Positions 35,701 through 47,400 of a DNA stretch of 64,000 bases are shown here, piece by piece. Location: the NCBI GenBank assembly GCA_039566865.1, contig CM076955.1, positions 21,373,501 to 21,437,500 of the forward strand, given 5' to 3'. How positions within the stretch are numbered: position 1 is the first letter of the stretch; the number at the start of each line of letters is the position of its first letter. The stretch is from Aurelia coerulea. Its lineage: Eukaryota; Cnidaria; Scyphozoa; Semaeostomeae; Ulmaridae. The position numbers and the translations under genes were made by a program. The notes under the pieces were generated by a model. It saw only the letters and a list, made by a program, of their open reading frames with translations. It searched no databases and was not told the origin of the DNA.

Positions 35701-38700
35701 TTGCTAATCCTCCCAAGAGGATAGCACATGCGAAAGGGTCTTCCCCTCCTCTCTGTAAGGTAGAAATATTAGTGAAATTTGGTCGTGACTTCAGCATGGT
35801 TTTTATGTTTCTTGAAGGGATTTTGTCAAGAAAATTTCTTGTAACATAAGAACGGAGAGACCAATTTCAGGCAAGAATTTCTTTATAAATAATTGAACCT
35901 GTTGGCTATTCAATCAGATCTTGCAAAATGTTATTGCTTTATATTCTGTAAGCAGCAGCTTTTAAGACAGTTGTTCGATTTAGATTAGTTGTACGTATGT
36001 AAATATGTACAGCTAGGTAAAAATCGAATGAAAATAAGTTGACAAACAAAAAAGACAGAGTGCATTGACTGACTCACCCAACATAAGTTGTAACAATTTG
36101 CTGAAAAATGACTGATCGTAGTACAAGTTGGCACTGTCTTTGTTTACATTCAAAGAGCTTTCTACTATACTATAAATCTTTGTTCGTATACTCACCGGTT
36201 GAAAACTGCTCAACAATCTGCTTAGCAAGGTAATATATCCGATGAGGTTCCTCGTTGAAAAAGTTCATTTGTACTTCTTGATTTTTGGATGCAATGGCAC
36301 CCTGTAGCAACTGACAAATATTCTCCAAACATCCTTCCAATGCTGAGATCAATTTTCGCATTTCTGTTGAAGGGATGCAAGAATTTATGTTAAAACTATC
36401 ATGTGACCTATAAAATGTCTTGAAGCTTGAAAATTCATCGAAAATCAGTTTTGAAAGTAATCTTTATACTTCTACTTTTTTCTGTATAAAGGCCAAATTA
36501 TTTTGAGTAATAATAACAATTATACTCTTCCCGGTACACGATTTTTAAACCACAGCTTGAAAACCATTTTACAGAAAAGGAGAAGACAAACATGTGTATT
36601 GGTAAACAAAGCGTGCGGTAGCAAAACTTTCGTCAACTCTTGTTTAGACGTGTCATTCTATAGTTTTACCATGGCAATAATGCACCGTTAATGTGGCTGA
36701 TGTGGCCTATATTATCAAACTATTTCAAACTTCTGAAATGAGATGTATCACTGCGTAGGAGCTCCCACGGTTTTCACTGTATATATAGGCGTTATTCGAT
36801 CCTTGTTGTGACGAGAGAAGAACGAAGGAATAGCAACATTATCAAGCTTTACTCCCGTGGAAGAGAAACAACACACAGTGAGTAAGAATACGATTTGATC
36901 ATAATATAGGCCACATCAACGATGCATTATTGCCCATGGTTTTACAAGCAAAGCAAATCCTGATCCGTAACACTATCAACTCGGAGAATCGAAAACTAAA
37001 AAAACTAAGGTACAGTTAAGCCCGAAATTATTCATACCTATGCCAATTTTGGAGCATTTTCAATCGTTATATTTGCTAGCTAATTCACAAGATATTTCAT
37101 TCCTTGAAATGTCTCTTGTACCACTTGTTTCAGCCTTACATTCTTACGAAACTTCAGCCACAGTAAAATTGGTCCTCAAATAGAACGATGCAAAATATTC
37201 AGAATTTGGCATAGGTATGAATAATTTCGGGCTTAACTGTAGATGTTTGAATTGCGACCTTAATTCATAAACTGTTCTTACAAAAGTTTTAGATTACCTA
37301 TAAACCTGCAAGGCAACAGGGTAACATGAAGTAAACTATCTAACAGGAGAGTAACTAGAAATAAATATCAAACCTGCATCGATTTTCAATCTATCTAAAT
37401 GCTCCGCAATATGTATGGATATCAGTGAAAGACAACTGTTTTTCTTTGAGATATCAATCATCTCCATAGCTGTCTCCATACTCAGTTCTTCTGGTAAATA
37501 ACCACAGTAAGCATAATGTAGAACTGCCTCGACTACTTCCACATTTAAACATGACAATGCGTTGTTCTCGGAATTCCAATCCTCTTCCGGGAAAATGCTG
37601 CTTAGGATGCATTGGTGGCATTTGAACTATAAGAGAAGGTATAGATCGTTGTTAAAGTAGATCTACTATAAGAAGGCTTATCAAATAGACTGACGCAATT
37701 CCATTGCTGGTGGAAAGCCGCGAAGTCATTGGATGAACAGCGTGAATCAGGAGGACTTCTGTGTGCCTTCAGCAACCAATAAGGATTTGACTCCTACGCT
37801 GGCAACCTTTTAGCTATTCTAAAAAAGAGCCTGGATCAAGCGTTATTTTTATACATTTTTATACGCGAGGTTAAATAGGGTGTGGCCTTAGAGCTTCTAC
37901 CACTGTTGTGCACATTCGAAAATTCTACAAAATGTAGCAGTGCATGAATTTGAGAGTACATTATGCTGACAACTGAAGACTTAGGCCCCGTTCACACTGC
38001 TCCGTATTTGTTCGTATCCGTTTTTGTGGCATCCAAGCCACCCGTTCACATTGCTCCGTATTTGTTCGTATCCGTTTTTGTGGCATCCAAGCCACCCGTT
38101 CACACTGCTCCGTATTTGTTCGTATCCGTTTTTGTGGCATCCAAGCCACCCGTTCACATTGCTCCGTTTTTTTACAAAAACGGAGGGAAAAACATCCGTT
38201 TTTGTCCGTTCACATTGATCCGCCTGATAACAAATGCAGGGAGAAAAACCTCGGTTTTTGTGCGTTCACATTGCTCCGTTTTTGTGAAACTCATTGCTGA
38301 ATATTGGAGCGTTTTCGAAAACCTCTGTTTTCGTGGATATCCACTTTTGATAGCGTTTTCGAAAACCTCCGTTTTTGTGGCATTTTTGTGCGGATCAGTG
38401 TGAACACTTAAAAATAAACGGAGGTTTTTCTCTCCATTTTTGTACAAAAACGGAGCAGTGTGAATGGGGGCCTTACATAGATTTTCAATGTACTTTATTA
38501 AACTATACTCAGCTCAAATTAAATGTCACGTTAAAATACCTGCAAATGGCAATGATTGAAGGGATTTCCATGCGTTATTCTAAATCTTACGTGACATCCA
38601 ATCTGAAGCGACCAAGATATGCTTTGTCACAACCAAATTTTAACATGTTATTGCATGATTACAAGACAATCTGATACTTTTCATAAAATAATGTCAACTT

Positions 38701-41700
38701 CCATCTTTATGATTCAAAATTCGAAATTCATAACTTGTGATGATGACAAAAGTTAAAAAAGATTGGATTTGCAAAAGATTAGAAGGTTCTCACTTGTCTT
38801 CCATTATTTGCGAAAATGACCATATCTGCAAAATCTTTGTTTGTCAATGCATCTTTTAAAGAAAAGACAGCATCATTGGACGTCTTGCTTGAAATCTAAT
38901 GAGAAATAATATTTAAAATTTTAAATGACCTAAAAGTTGAAGGAGACCTCAGCATTGTAACAATAATTCAACAAACCAAACATTTTTTCTTCAGGCACAG
39001 ATCAAGATATGACATATCTGAGCAAGTGCTGATGATCATGTGTCCAAGAAAAATATACTTTTTGCAGTTCTAAAAAAGAGCCTTTTTATACATTTTTATA
39101 CGCTTTTATACGTTTTAAGGAATCTGATGAATAGACAGCAAAGTAGAGGCCTTGAAAGGTTTTAACTCTTATGACTAACCTGGTAGCAAACAAAAAAGAA
39201 GTTTATGAAGTGGTCCTGGTCCACAAGAATAAAGTAAAAGAAATTAAACATCTTAAAAGCAAGTATATTATACTGTACATACCTTTTGACATTCAAGTTT
39301 AAATCCAGTTTCATGCTTCAAAATCAAGATATTAACATCACCTGATAATTTAACCTGCAAGGATTAAAATTGGTCTCAGAAAAAAGTTGTCTATCAGGAG
39401 CCTCCCCAAAATTTCATTGAGCCCCCCCATTGGCACTTAAATGTTCGACAATTTCTACGCACTGTCTGCATTTTCATAAACGGCACCTCCAGATTTCTTT
39501 GCTGCGTTGTCATCTCAGTGAACATGAATTTAACTCGTTCATAAAAAATTCCTCACTGTCGGCACTCTGACAGTATTTGCCCTCCTAGCATTTCTTCCCT
39601 GGCGGCATGTTTGGACTAATGAATCAGAACTAGGTAAGTGCAACAAAAAAGTGGACCAAAACAGCAGGAATATTCAATGATGCTTTTTTGTAGCAAATCT
39701 ATACATAGAATGGTTACATATATACTTGCAATACCTAGATAATTTCCTCAGAGATTTGAAGTGCAAAATGCTCTTTCATTCTAGGAAAATGAAAATATTC
39801 AGAAGATACAAATTGATAAAATTTATCTATGATGATACAGATGATAAGCAGGCATTGATAGCTTAAATAGTATCTGATGTAATTTGCTTAAATGAATTTT
39901 CGAATTTTATTCAAAAATAAAATATGCAATGATTTTGGACAACTTACAGTAAATTCAATTGATTGTCCACTCGAAGTAAAAAATGAAAGCTGCCAGAGTC
40001 CTTTTTGAAAATTCAACTGCAAAAATAAAGTGGGAGAAAGTGAGAGTCTCCATGACAGCTAATATTATTGAAGGCACTAAAAATTGACTGCCAATGCCAA
40101 AAAATCTTCAAATAAAACCCAACAGAGAAGAACATGAGATTAGTATGTAAACACAAAAATTAGTATAAGTTTATTTTTGTCTTTTAAAAATGTTTTAAAA
40201 AGCTCTCTTCTCAAAATCACAAAATTATTAGACTTTAAAAGCATCAAATTTTTAGAGTTTATCTCATTTTTCTATCCATTTCAGCAAAAACTCTGTGGCC
40301 AGCAGTACTGTAACTTGTACAGTACACGCCTTGTGCACATCAACATTACAAGAATTCACAAGACCTCTCAAGGATTTGCAAGAATTCTTCACATTTTGAT
40401 AAGAATCCTTGAGACACGTGAAGGACTACAAATTTTCTAAAATAAGAATTCTTAAAAAAATCAAAAAATATCTTCAAAGAATTCTTAGGCAGGAAAACCA
40501 AATTTTAATGTGTACAAGCCTATTATGCATCAGACTAAAACAAGCCTCCAGACAGCTTTAACACATTATGCAACATCTCCAAATTTGATAATTTTTAAAG
40601 CAAAACAATGATCAAACTTACTGAAAACACTCTTGCTTCCATATAAGGGTACTTCTTTGCAAGAACATGTGGTTTCCATGACACATATCCTTTGTTCTCA
40701 ATCTCAAATTCTGCCCTATGGAGTGAGATATCAATAGATGCCTTTAAACTATGCCCAAATAACCATGCTCTAATACCATCAGGAGCGGATCCAGCCGAAA
40801 ATCTGACCTATGCTCAAAGCAGCGCCGAAGGCGCACAGGGGGAAGGTCTATATCCAGACGCCGCAGGCGGATGGATATACGGGGGTCTGGGGGCGGAGCC
40901 CCCAGAAAATTTTTTGGACCACGCCCTTTTAAGCATGGGAAACGCCCTTTTTACCATGGGAAACACCCTTACAATATCTTCTGTGGTATATCATTTATGG
41001 ACTAAATTAGGGCTTTTTGCCCGTTGAATATGAAGGTCATATATCAGATATCAAGCTCTTTTAAAAATGAACAGCAAGATTAATTTTGTTACTTCTACAT
41101 CTAAATCTATCAGTGATGCAACCACCCCTTTACTTCAATGAAATATATTTCGAATAGCCTACCAGAGCCTGCCCCCCCCCTAGTGTTCTTGTCTAGATTC
41201 AACAATATAACGAACCTTTCTCAGCTTGTATGACTTCGTAAAATGCGGGGGCTTACTGAAAAATTGTAAATTAAAAAGTAAAACAAGTTATGCTTACTTC
41301 ACTGGTCGTAAACCATTGGCCCTGGACGTTTGGGTCGCTGGAAACTGTATTATTACAGCAGCCGATTCTAACAACGATGGCCTAAGGCCTATCATCAGCA
41401 GCGGTGGTGCTGTGGGTTTCCATCTCTAACAGCTCTTGCAAGTTTTCTCGAATAAAATGCAATCCTTCCTTCCTCTCCTTATCTTCTAAGTTTTTATTTA
41501 CAATGATGCTATGTTTTGAAGAAAAGGGAAACCTTTGCTGCGAACATCCATTTCTTCGAATTTTGACTTTGACCGCCCACTATTTGGTTTTGTAGTCTTA
41601 GAACAATTGCATAAGTCAACTGGAATTTCTATTGGAAACTTGAAGAACAATTGCATAGGTCAACTTTCATTTCTATTGGATACTTGAACAACAATTGCTT

Positions 41701-42824
41701 AGGTCAACTTGAATTCCTATTGGATTCTTAAACAACAATTGCATAGGTCAACTTGAAATTCTATTGGATAGTTTAACTTGAGCATAAGTCAACTCGGCTT
41801 CTCATTCGTTACTTCAAATCCCACCTATGCTCGCGCCCAAACTTTCAGAAGCAGAGCTGACCGCCCATTGGCTTACAGACCTACGCAGATCAAATGTATG
41901 GGAATTACTTCAACAATTTTCGGACCCACCTATGCTCTGGAATATACTGAAGAAAATGGCAATAATTTCAAGACTATGCTGGCCAGCAGAATATACCGAC
42001 TTGTATTCGAAGCAAAAACAAAATATTTCAACGCGTAGGCGGAAGCTTAGTCATAGACGATGACATATAAATGAAATCAAATGCACACAAAGAGATACGC
42101 TCTTACGCACACAATTCAATGATGATGGATGCAAACAATAAAACGAAATAAAATCTTTCAATGGAAATAATATACTGAATGAGGTTTGCAATACCGAATT
42201 GAAGTTTCTGAGAATCTGACTTATGCTTGCGCATAAGTTGCTATAGTCTGGATCCGCCCCTGACCATAGAACTACAATATCCTGTAATTTAGTAGCCCAT
42301 CGTATATATAGTTTTAGCTTTCTTGTTAGTTACAGTATTTCATTCACAATTATAGTTCATGTTTTATTTATTGAGATATTTATTCTGTGTCGATGTTTTC
42401 TTGAGTAAATTGTCTAGATTTGTTTAGTTTGGTAGACGACACTCCTTGTAAATGTAGCATGTCTAAATTGGTTGATTGTAATAATCATTTCTGTTTTCTT
42501 TGTTATTTGTACACCCTCCAATTATATCCATTTGCCATGTTTCACCAAAATACACTTTAAAGTATTCACACATAGATGTTGATAAATGATAAAACAAATC
42601 ATAGTGCTAAACATTGGTCCTTAAAACTATACATTTACTAATTTAGTAAGTTCATTTTGCAAAAAAGGCCTCATTAGAAACCAGCAACCTATTGAAAGTA
42701 TATTTCTTTTTTCAAAAGAATGAAATAGCAAGTATCTATACCCTTCAATATTGTTCTCTTCAAAGCTCTCTAGGACATCCTTGTTTTCTTCCCTCACTTT
42801 CTTAGAAATTTTGTGGCTGGTAAC
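29710..42824 (-). CDS. BTB/POZ-domain protein gene, 5' and 3' ends unresolved
   Basis: Thirteen exons join in phase with no stop (485 codons): 42742-42824, 40622-40715, 39948-40016, 39283-39354, 38794-38895, 37374-37626, 36196-36363, 34982-35081, 34079-34196, 32791-32934, 30707-30789, 30349-30424, 29710-29802. Residues about 150-250 form a BTB fold: DALTNKDFADMVIFANNGRQ, FKCHQCIL, then VVEAVLHYAYCGYLPEEL and the helical MIDISKKNSCLSLISIHIAE. Before it is a beta-rich part (GLWQLSFFTSSGQSIEF); after it is an all-helical region (for example FIKNRKMFSREKIENICEK). BTB domains dimerise and recruit CUL3 or repressors, but this protein's role and orthologue are unknown to me. The phase-0 end could run into a short exon 29485-29544 with a stop, or further. 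It lies head-to-tail after NOL11. Confidence 0.75.
31327..31928. mobile_element. 602-bp mariner-like MITE in BTB-gene intron
   Basis: Inverted ends of about 43 bp begin CCGGGTGCGCCAAAATAAAC and are flanked by TA at 31325-31326 and 31929-31930, as for Tc1/mariner insertions. Sub-terminal sequences (TTTTTAGAGCTAGAAGCGAG) are also inverted, so nearly the whole element is palindromic. No transposase. Confidence 0.85.
32346..32506. mobile_element. MITE copy, TAGACCTTTTAGC family
   Basis: TAGATCTTTTAGCTAAGATTCG, GAATCGAGCGATAGC and GTGATAGAAGCTCCAACTCC match the complete copy at 46999-47181 with drift. It lies in a BTB-gene intron. Confidence 0.55.
33221..33796. mobile_element. 576-bp foldback element, copy 1
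   Basis: An almost complete palindrome: left AGACAATAGCATGAG-type arm (GTAAGCCAATAGCATGAG) with GACACCTCAATT..., centre near 33490, right arm ...GGTGTCAATCAAAAGCAACT. A second copy lies at 45195-45801. The 86-codon ORF in the right arm is shared in part with the other copy but is antisense to its own arm, so it is not taken as a gene. It lies in a BTB-gene intron. Confidence 0.8.
34306..34656. mobile_element. 350-bp MITE with ~85-bp inverted repeats
   Basis: GTGCCTACTTTGAATGAATT...CAGAGCAATTGCTGTCC on the left is mirrored by GGACAGTAATTGCTCTATGT...AATTCATACAAGGTAGGCGC on the right. Intronic, non-coding. Confidence 0.75.
35286..35441. repeat. 156-bp inverted repeat
   Basis: TTCATTTAAAAATTACACGT and GTACGAAGAATAAGATTGTAAC are mirrored by GTTACAATCTTAGCCTTCGTAC and GAATTTTTAAATGAA. 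The centre contains CAGGTTTCCTGAAAC. A hairpin-forming element in a BTB-gene intron. Confidence 0.65.
35522..35880. mobile_element. single arm of the 7.2-kb-type foldback family
   Basis: TCCTCCCAAGAGGATAGCACATG, AAATATTAGTGAAATTTGGTCGTGACTT and GAACGGAGAGACCAATTTCAGGCAAG match the arms of the foldback at 6850-7600 with substitutions. A related short piece lies at 29994-30194. Confidence 0.55.
36664..36944. mobile_element. 281-bp MITE with inverted ends
   Basis: GTTTTACCATGGCAATAATG...ATGTGGCCTATATTATCAAA on the left is mirrored by TTTGATCATAATATAGGCCA...CATTATTGCCCATGGTTTTAC on the right. Non-coding, intronic. Confidence 0.75.
37013..37239. mobile_element. 227-bp mariner-like MITE
   Basis: Inverted ends CAGTTAAGCCCGAAATTATT (left) and AATAATTTCGGGCTTAACTG (right) are flanked by TA at 37011-37012 and 37240-37241. 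Near-perfect TIRs of about 38 bp suggest a fairly young copy. Non-coding. Confidence 0.88.
37808..37937. mobile_element. MITE copy, TAGACCTTTTAGC family
   Basis: TTTTAGCTATTCTAAAAAAGAGCCTGGATCAAGCGTTATTTTTATAC then TACCACTGTTGTGCACATTCGAAAATTC matches one orientation of the copy at 46999-47181. Confidence 0.6.
37984..38472. mobile_element. 489-bp PIF/Harbinger-like MITE with internal tandem repeats
   Basis: Ends GGCCCCGTTCACACTGCTCC and GGAGCAGTGTGAATGGGGGCC are inverted and flanked by TTA at 37981-37983 and 38473-38475, the 3-bp duplication typical of PIF/Harbinger. Inside, a 54-bp unit (CGTTCACACTGCTCCGTATT...GTGGCATCCAAGCCACC) is repeated in tandem from the left end about four times, each unit starting with the TIR motif. 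Further degenerate CCGTTTTTGT..GTTCACATTG repeats follow. The ORFs are repeat artefacts. Confidence 0.88.
40780..42262. mobile_element. 1483-bp non-autonomous element with CAGGRGCGGATCCAG ends
   Basis: Left end CAGGAGCGGATCCAG and right end CTGGATCCGCCCCTG are inverted. ACCAT occurs on both sides (40775-40779 and 42263-42267), a possible 5-bp target duplication. A 45-bp tandem repeat containing CAATTGCATAGGTCAACTT occupies about 41600-41790 (4-5 units). No transposase motif seen. It sits in the first identified intron of the BTB gene. Confidence 0.75.
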
Positions 42825-43836
42825 CTAGAAGGAAACAACCAAGAAACATTACAACTCTCAAAAGATAATTTTGTAGCAATTTTGGATTTTCTTGATTTCA
42901 AGGACACAAGGTGATTCAGAATTTCCTTTTTATGAGGCATTGGAAGTCGTGGTCCTTGTGACCGCATATTAAATGATGGACCATTTGACGTGCAAACTTT
43001 GAATATGAATTTTATCCTCAGGTGTGCCAAGAAAACTTTGGCTGATAACATTGGATTTTTGTTTCATTAATCTGCATCCTGCATTTGAAGGGAGGTGTCT
43101 TCCTTTATTTAGTAAAGATACCTGGGTAAATCTTGCTGTTAACTGTCAAGGGGATAATTTATCAGAATTCTGGTCCAACCAAAGGTATGAATTTGGCAAT
43201 ATTGAATACATTAGGAATGTTGGTCCAGAGGAGGCCAAATTTCAGTACCTTTTTGGTTTGGTGTACACAAACGCCCAGGCACAGCGCCATATTTTGGCAC
43301 CTTCCCAGCCAGCAAAAAATTTATGCATTGTATTATATTGCAATTTATTGCAGTAAGTTTCTAGTAGACTTGTAATTGTGTTTTGCTTTCATAAAAAAAC
43401 GATTGAACTGTTCTCAACTTTTCTTTCAGGCGTTACCATCAGCCCATCCCCATTTCGTGTTTGGCTGTCATTCATTTCGCTTTTGAGCCCCCTCTCCTTC
43501 TTTTCTTCCGTTCCATTATTCCTGGCTGGCACTTACTTTTAGTTCTTCTGGCTGGCAAGGAGGTGCCGTTTCATAAAAGAGTAACAAATAAAGAACTTAC
43601 AATCCAAATACCAATCAAGTCTTTTTTCCTCATCTTTTTTCTTTGAGAAATACAGAAACCAATTTGTTTTTCTTTCTTGCAGCCAGTGATGAAAAAACTG
43701 CAAATGGCTAGGCCGACCTTAATGGTTGTTGTGGTTGCTGCTGTTGAGGAAATTGCTCCTTCAAAGTGGCCATGAATCTTCAAGTCCACAACATAGAAAT
43801 TTTTATGGTCCACACCAGCATTTAGGCTCGCTAGAA

Positions 43837-44135
43837 CCCGGGGGGGGGGGGGGGGGTACATGACTTTTGGATGGACGGGGCTCTGCCGCCCTGTTTTAAG
43901 AAAGCTATCCTCTTCTAATTACCGAAACTTGCCTTGGAACCCACCCTTACGATGAATTTTGGAGGGAAACAGACCATTTAAAATCATTTTTGCGAATTTC
44001 AGTGAAACCCCACCCATGTTTATGGAAAATCTGACGAAAAAGGACCCTTGTTTAGAGAATTTTGAGCCCAAAAACCCACCCATATGGGCAGCACATACCC
44101 GTACCCTGAACATGTTATGTACCCCCCTCCCCGGG
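43837..44135. mobile_element. 299-bp MITE with CCCGGGG...GTACATAA ends
   Basis: Left CCCGGGGGG...TACATGA and right TTATGTACCCCCCTCCCCGGG form the inverted ends. The flanks CGCTAGAA (43829-43836) and CGCCAGAA (44136-44143) are an 8-bp duplication with one mismatch. It splits an open segment between NOL11 and the first identified BTB-gene exon. Confidence 0.82.
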
Positions 44136-44488
44136 CGCCAGAATTAAAAATTGAACCATAGGCATTGATTTTTTGAGTCCATCCATCCAGGTGGTGAGAT
44201 GCATGACTAACAATGTTGAATCCAGCAAACAAAGTAACATCGGAACTTTCATTTTATCAGGAAGAGAGCAATTAATGATACAAGAGAAGCTTCAGAAGAC
44301 ACTTGGGCAAAAATGGTTGAGAGAATGACAGGAAAAGAAATAGGGCGATAAAAAATTGCGGCCAGGGGTCCTGGGGTCTGCGCCATGGTTCAAGGACCCA
44401 ATGAGTTTCCATCAACTTGAATAAGTCTATTGACGACTAAATGAAGCCTCATCAGAAATAAAACCATTATACATAGAAATCTGTGTAT

Positions 44489-47400
44489 CTAAATTGTGAT
44501 CGTTTCTACAGTGTATGCACCAATGCTCTTTACTGTTGGTATTTCATAACGTCTTTTCAAACATAATAAGTATGGTTCCAGGGCTTCTAGTTTTTCCATA
44601 AAATTCATCTGAAATAGATAAATGAAGAAATGATTAAAATTCTGCCCAATTATGTTTCATGATGCACTTAGCTCTAGCTTTTTATCATCATACTAGTTAA
44701 AAATATGGCAACACATAACATTCACATAGGATTCACATTGGGCATAGTTTGCTTGTTATTTATTTTAAACACTCACACTCACTTTGTTTTATAATGTTGA
44801 AGCTTTCCCTCCCTTTACGAGGTCTCATTAGACAAAATGATATCAACTTTGAACACAACCAACAGATAGCTGCTGACGAGAAGGGGGGGGGGTGATAGGG
44901 TATTGGTACCATGGTACCAGAGGGGTGCCAGCCTGGTACAACATTTTGCAAAAATCATGGAACCCGGTACCAAAGCTTTGCAAAGATAAGGGTACCGGTA
45001 CTAAGCCTAGATGAGTCAGTACCAACAACGATTTTGTCAATGGATGTTTTTAGAATCCATGGAACAAATTTCTAGCTTTGAACAGTACAGAAAGTGATAT
45101 AGGTGCGACAGTGTGAGTTGGTTAGGTATGTTTTGGTCTCACGAGGAACTGATGTAGACCTCTTTTCAGAATTCCTCATACTGACGATAGACTGAACAAG
45201 GGCGGATTTTGTAATACAATAGCAACAGTTGCGTTTGATTGACACCTCAATTAAAAGCGGTTTGCGACTGCAGACAAAGGAAATTCTCTCAACCATAAAT
45301 TCAAAACAAACAAAGCCGAAAAAGTTTTTCTGAAACCCAAGTACTGTAGCTAGCACGCTCGTTGTGCATTCCAGAAATTGTTCCTAAGAGCAAACATGAG
45401 CATATATCGAAAGAAGAAGGATATGTCTACGCATATACCTCGGGCATTTCATTTCTTTGGCTCAGAACCCGACTGGAAGGCGATTCAATTCTCTTACTTT
45501 TTGGGTGTAATGAGAACACTTACTGCTCAGCTTCTGAACCAAAGAAATAAAATGCCCGCGGTAGATGTGTAGATGTATCCTTCTTCTTTCGATATATGCT
45601 CTTTTTTGTTCTTAAAAACAGTTTCTGGAATGCACAACGAGCGAGCTAGCTACCTGGGTTTCAGAGAAATTTTAGCGGCCTTGCTTGTTTTTAATTACTG
45701 GTTGAGAGAATTTCCTTTGTCCGTGATCTCTAATCGCTTTGAATTGCAGTGTCAATCAAAAGCAACTGGTGCTATTGTATTCCAAAATCTGTCCTTGTTT
45801 TAGACTGTACAATATTCGTTATCAGTTATCATCTCCTCTTCGCCAAAGATCCACTTATATCCGAGCAATCGTAAGAGATATAATGTTTCATTTGTTCCTC
45901 TGTAAAGTACGAAGATTTATCTTCAAAATAAAGCTTTCATTTTGAAAACAGATGAAAAAGTCTGTGTGATATTGATGTCAAAAACTGCAACAGCAATGCT
46001 TCGGCTAAAGTTTGGAGACAGAGCTCCTTTCGTATGCATAAAGATACAAGATATATGAAAAATGTATGAAGAGAAATTACCTGATCTCCTATAATTTTGT
46101 GTAATCTTTCTATCAATTGACTTGTATCATTCGAAAGTATGATTGTTGTAAATTGGGCATTTGTTATCATTGAGATCCAATCGATTACCTACGAAAAGAA
46201 AAGTTTATTCCCACAAAAAAGTCAAAATATATTATTGCTTCAAACAGTGGTTTGTTTGCTCTCCAACAATGTCACAATCAAGTAAATAAGGGTTCTAGTG
46301 CTGCATTTTAATCTGCCCCAAGAAGCATTATTAAAGCGGCTCCGTCGCCAATCAATAAACAAATCTGTAAACTTGCATGTGTCACCAACTATCCATTGTT
46401 GATTCTGCAGTTTGTTTGGTGGCTTCTTCCAAGCAACCAAAAAGTGACCGTTAAAAATTCACTTATATCCGAGCAATCCTGGAAGATATGAATGTTTGGT
46501 TTGTTCCTTAGTGAAGTACAATGATTCATGTCCAAATAGCAACTTTCATTTTGAACAAAATATGAAAATCCTGTGATATCACCTTTCAAAAAACTGCAAA
46601 AATCATCGTTTTGTTTACATTTTGGCGACGGAGCCCCTTTAAAGTGACAATGAAGACAGAGACTAGATTTCATGAAGTTACCTTCTCGTGTGAAATCGAG
46701 AGTTCTGATTCTGCTTGAAATGTTTGACGAATCAGCAACTCCAACAGAACTTGCAGCAATTCCTAAATCGGGACCAATAATAATCATGTTTAATGTTTGT
46801 GTAAAAATTGGTAACCAAGAATAATTAATGATGTAATTAAATACGCAGCTTGAAAACTACATATGTCACAAATTCTACCCATACCGTAAAGAAAATTATC
46901 TTCAATATATATTGGGCCGATAAAAGTAAAGGGGATCTTTTGAATCTAATGATCATTCATACGAAATCTTTGCCAGATTTGTTCGTAAGATGCTACAATA
47001 GACCTTTTAGCTATTCTGAAAAGAATCAGAATCGAACGCTATTTTGCTACATTTTGTAGAATTTTCGAATGTGCACAATAGTGATAGAAGCTCTTTCGCA
47101 GCTCGATCTAACCTCGCGTATAAAAATGTATAAAAATAACGTTCGATCCAGGCTCTTTTATAGAATAGCTAAAAGGTCTATTCTACGACACAATGCTTCT
47201 AAATTATTAAAAGTCAATTTAGCAAAATTAATTGTAACGCTTAAAGCAGATGCGCTTTCAAAATAACTGTTACGGTCAATGGTAATTTTCTAAAGTAGCC
47301 TGTGATCTGTGTTCAGTTCAGTTCATTCATTTTCAAAAATTCCATCTATTACAAGTCTACTAATACTCTAAATACCCACTTATCTAATTAACAATAATAA

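Noticed and set aside
37963..38403. 146-codon ORF with repeated SVFVASKPPVH
   Set aside because: Generated by the 54-bp internal repeats of the Harbinger-like MITE.
43024..43356. 110-codon plus-strand ORF with an acceptor-like TTTTATCCTCAG upstream
   Set aside because: Protein-like in places, but no homologue recognised, no partner exon and no donor; it opposes the local gene strand.
46389..46787. 132-codon minus ORF
   Set aside because: A fusion of MITE sequence with a NOL11 exon read in another frame; the real exon is 46682-46762.
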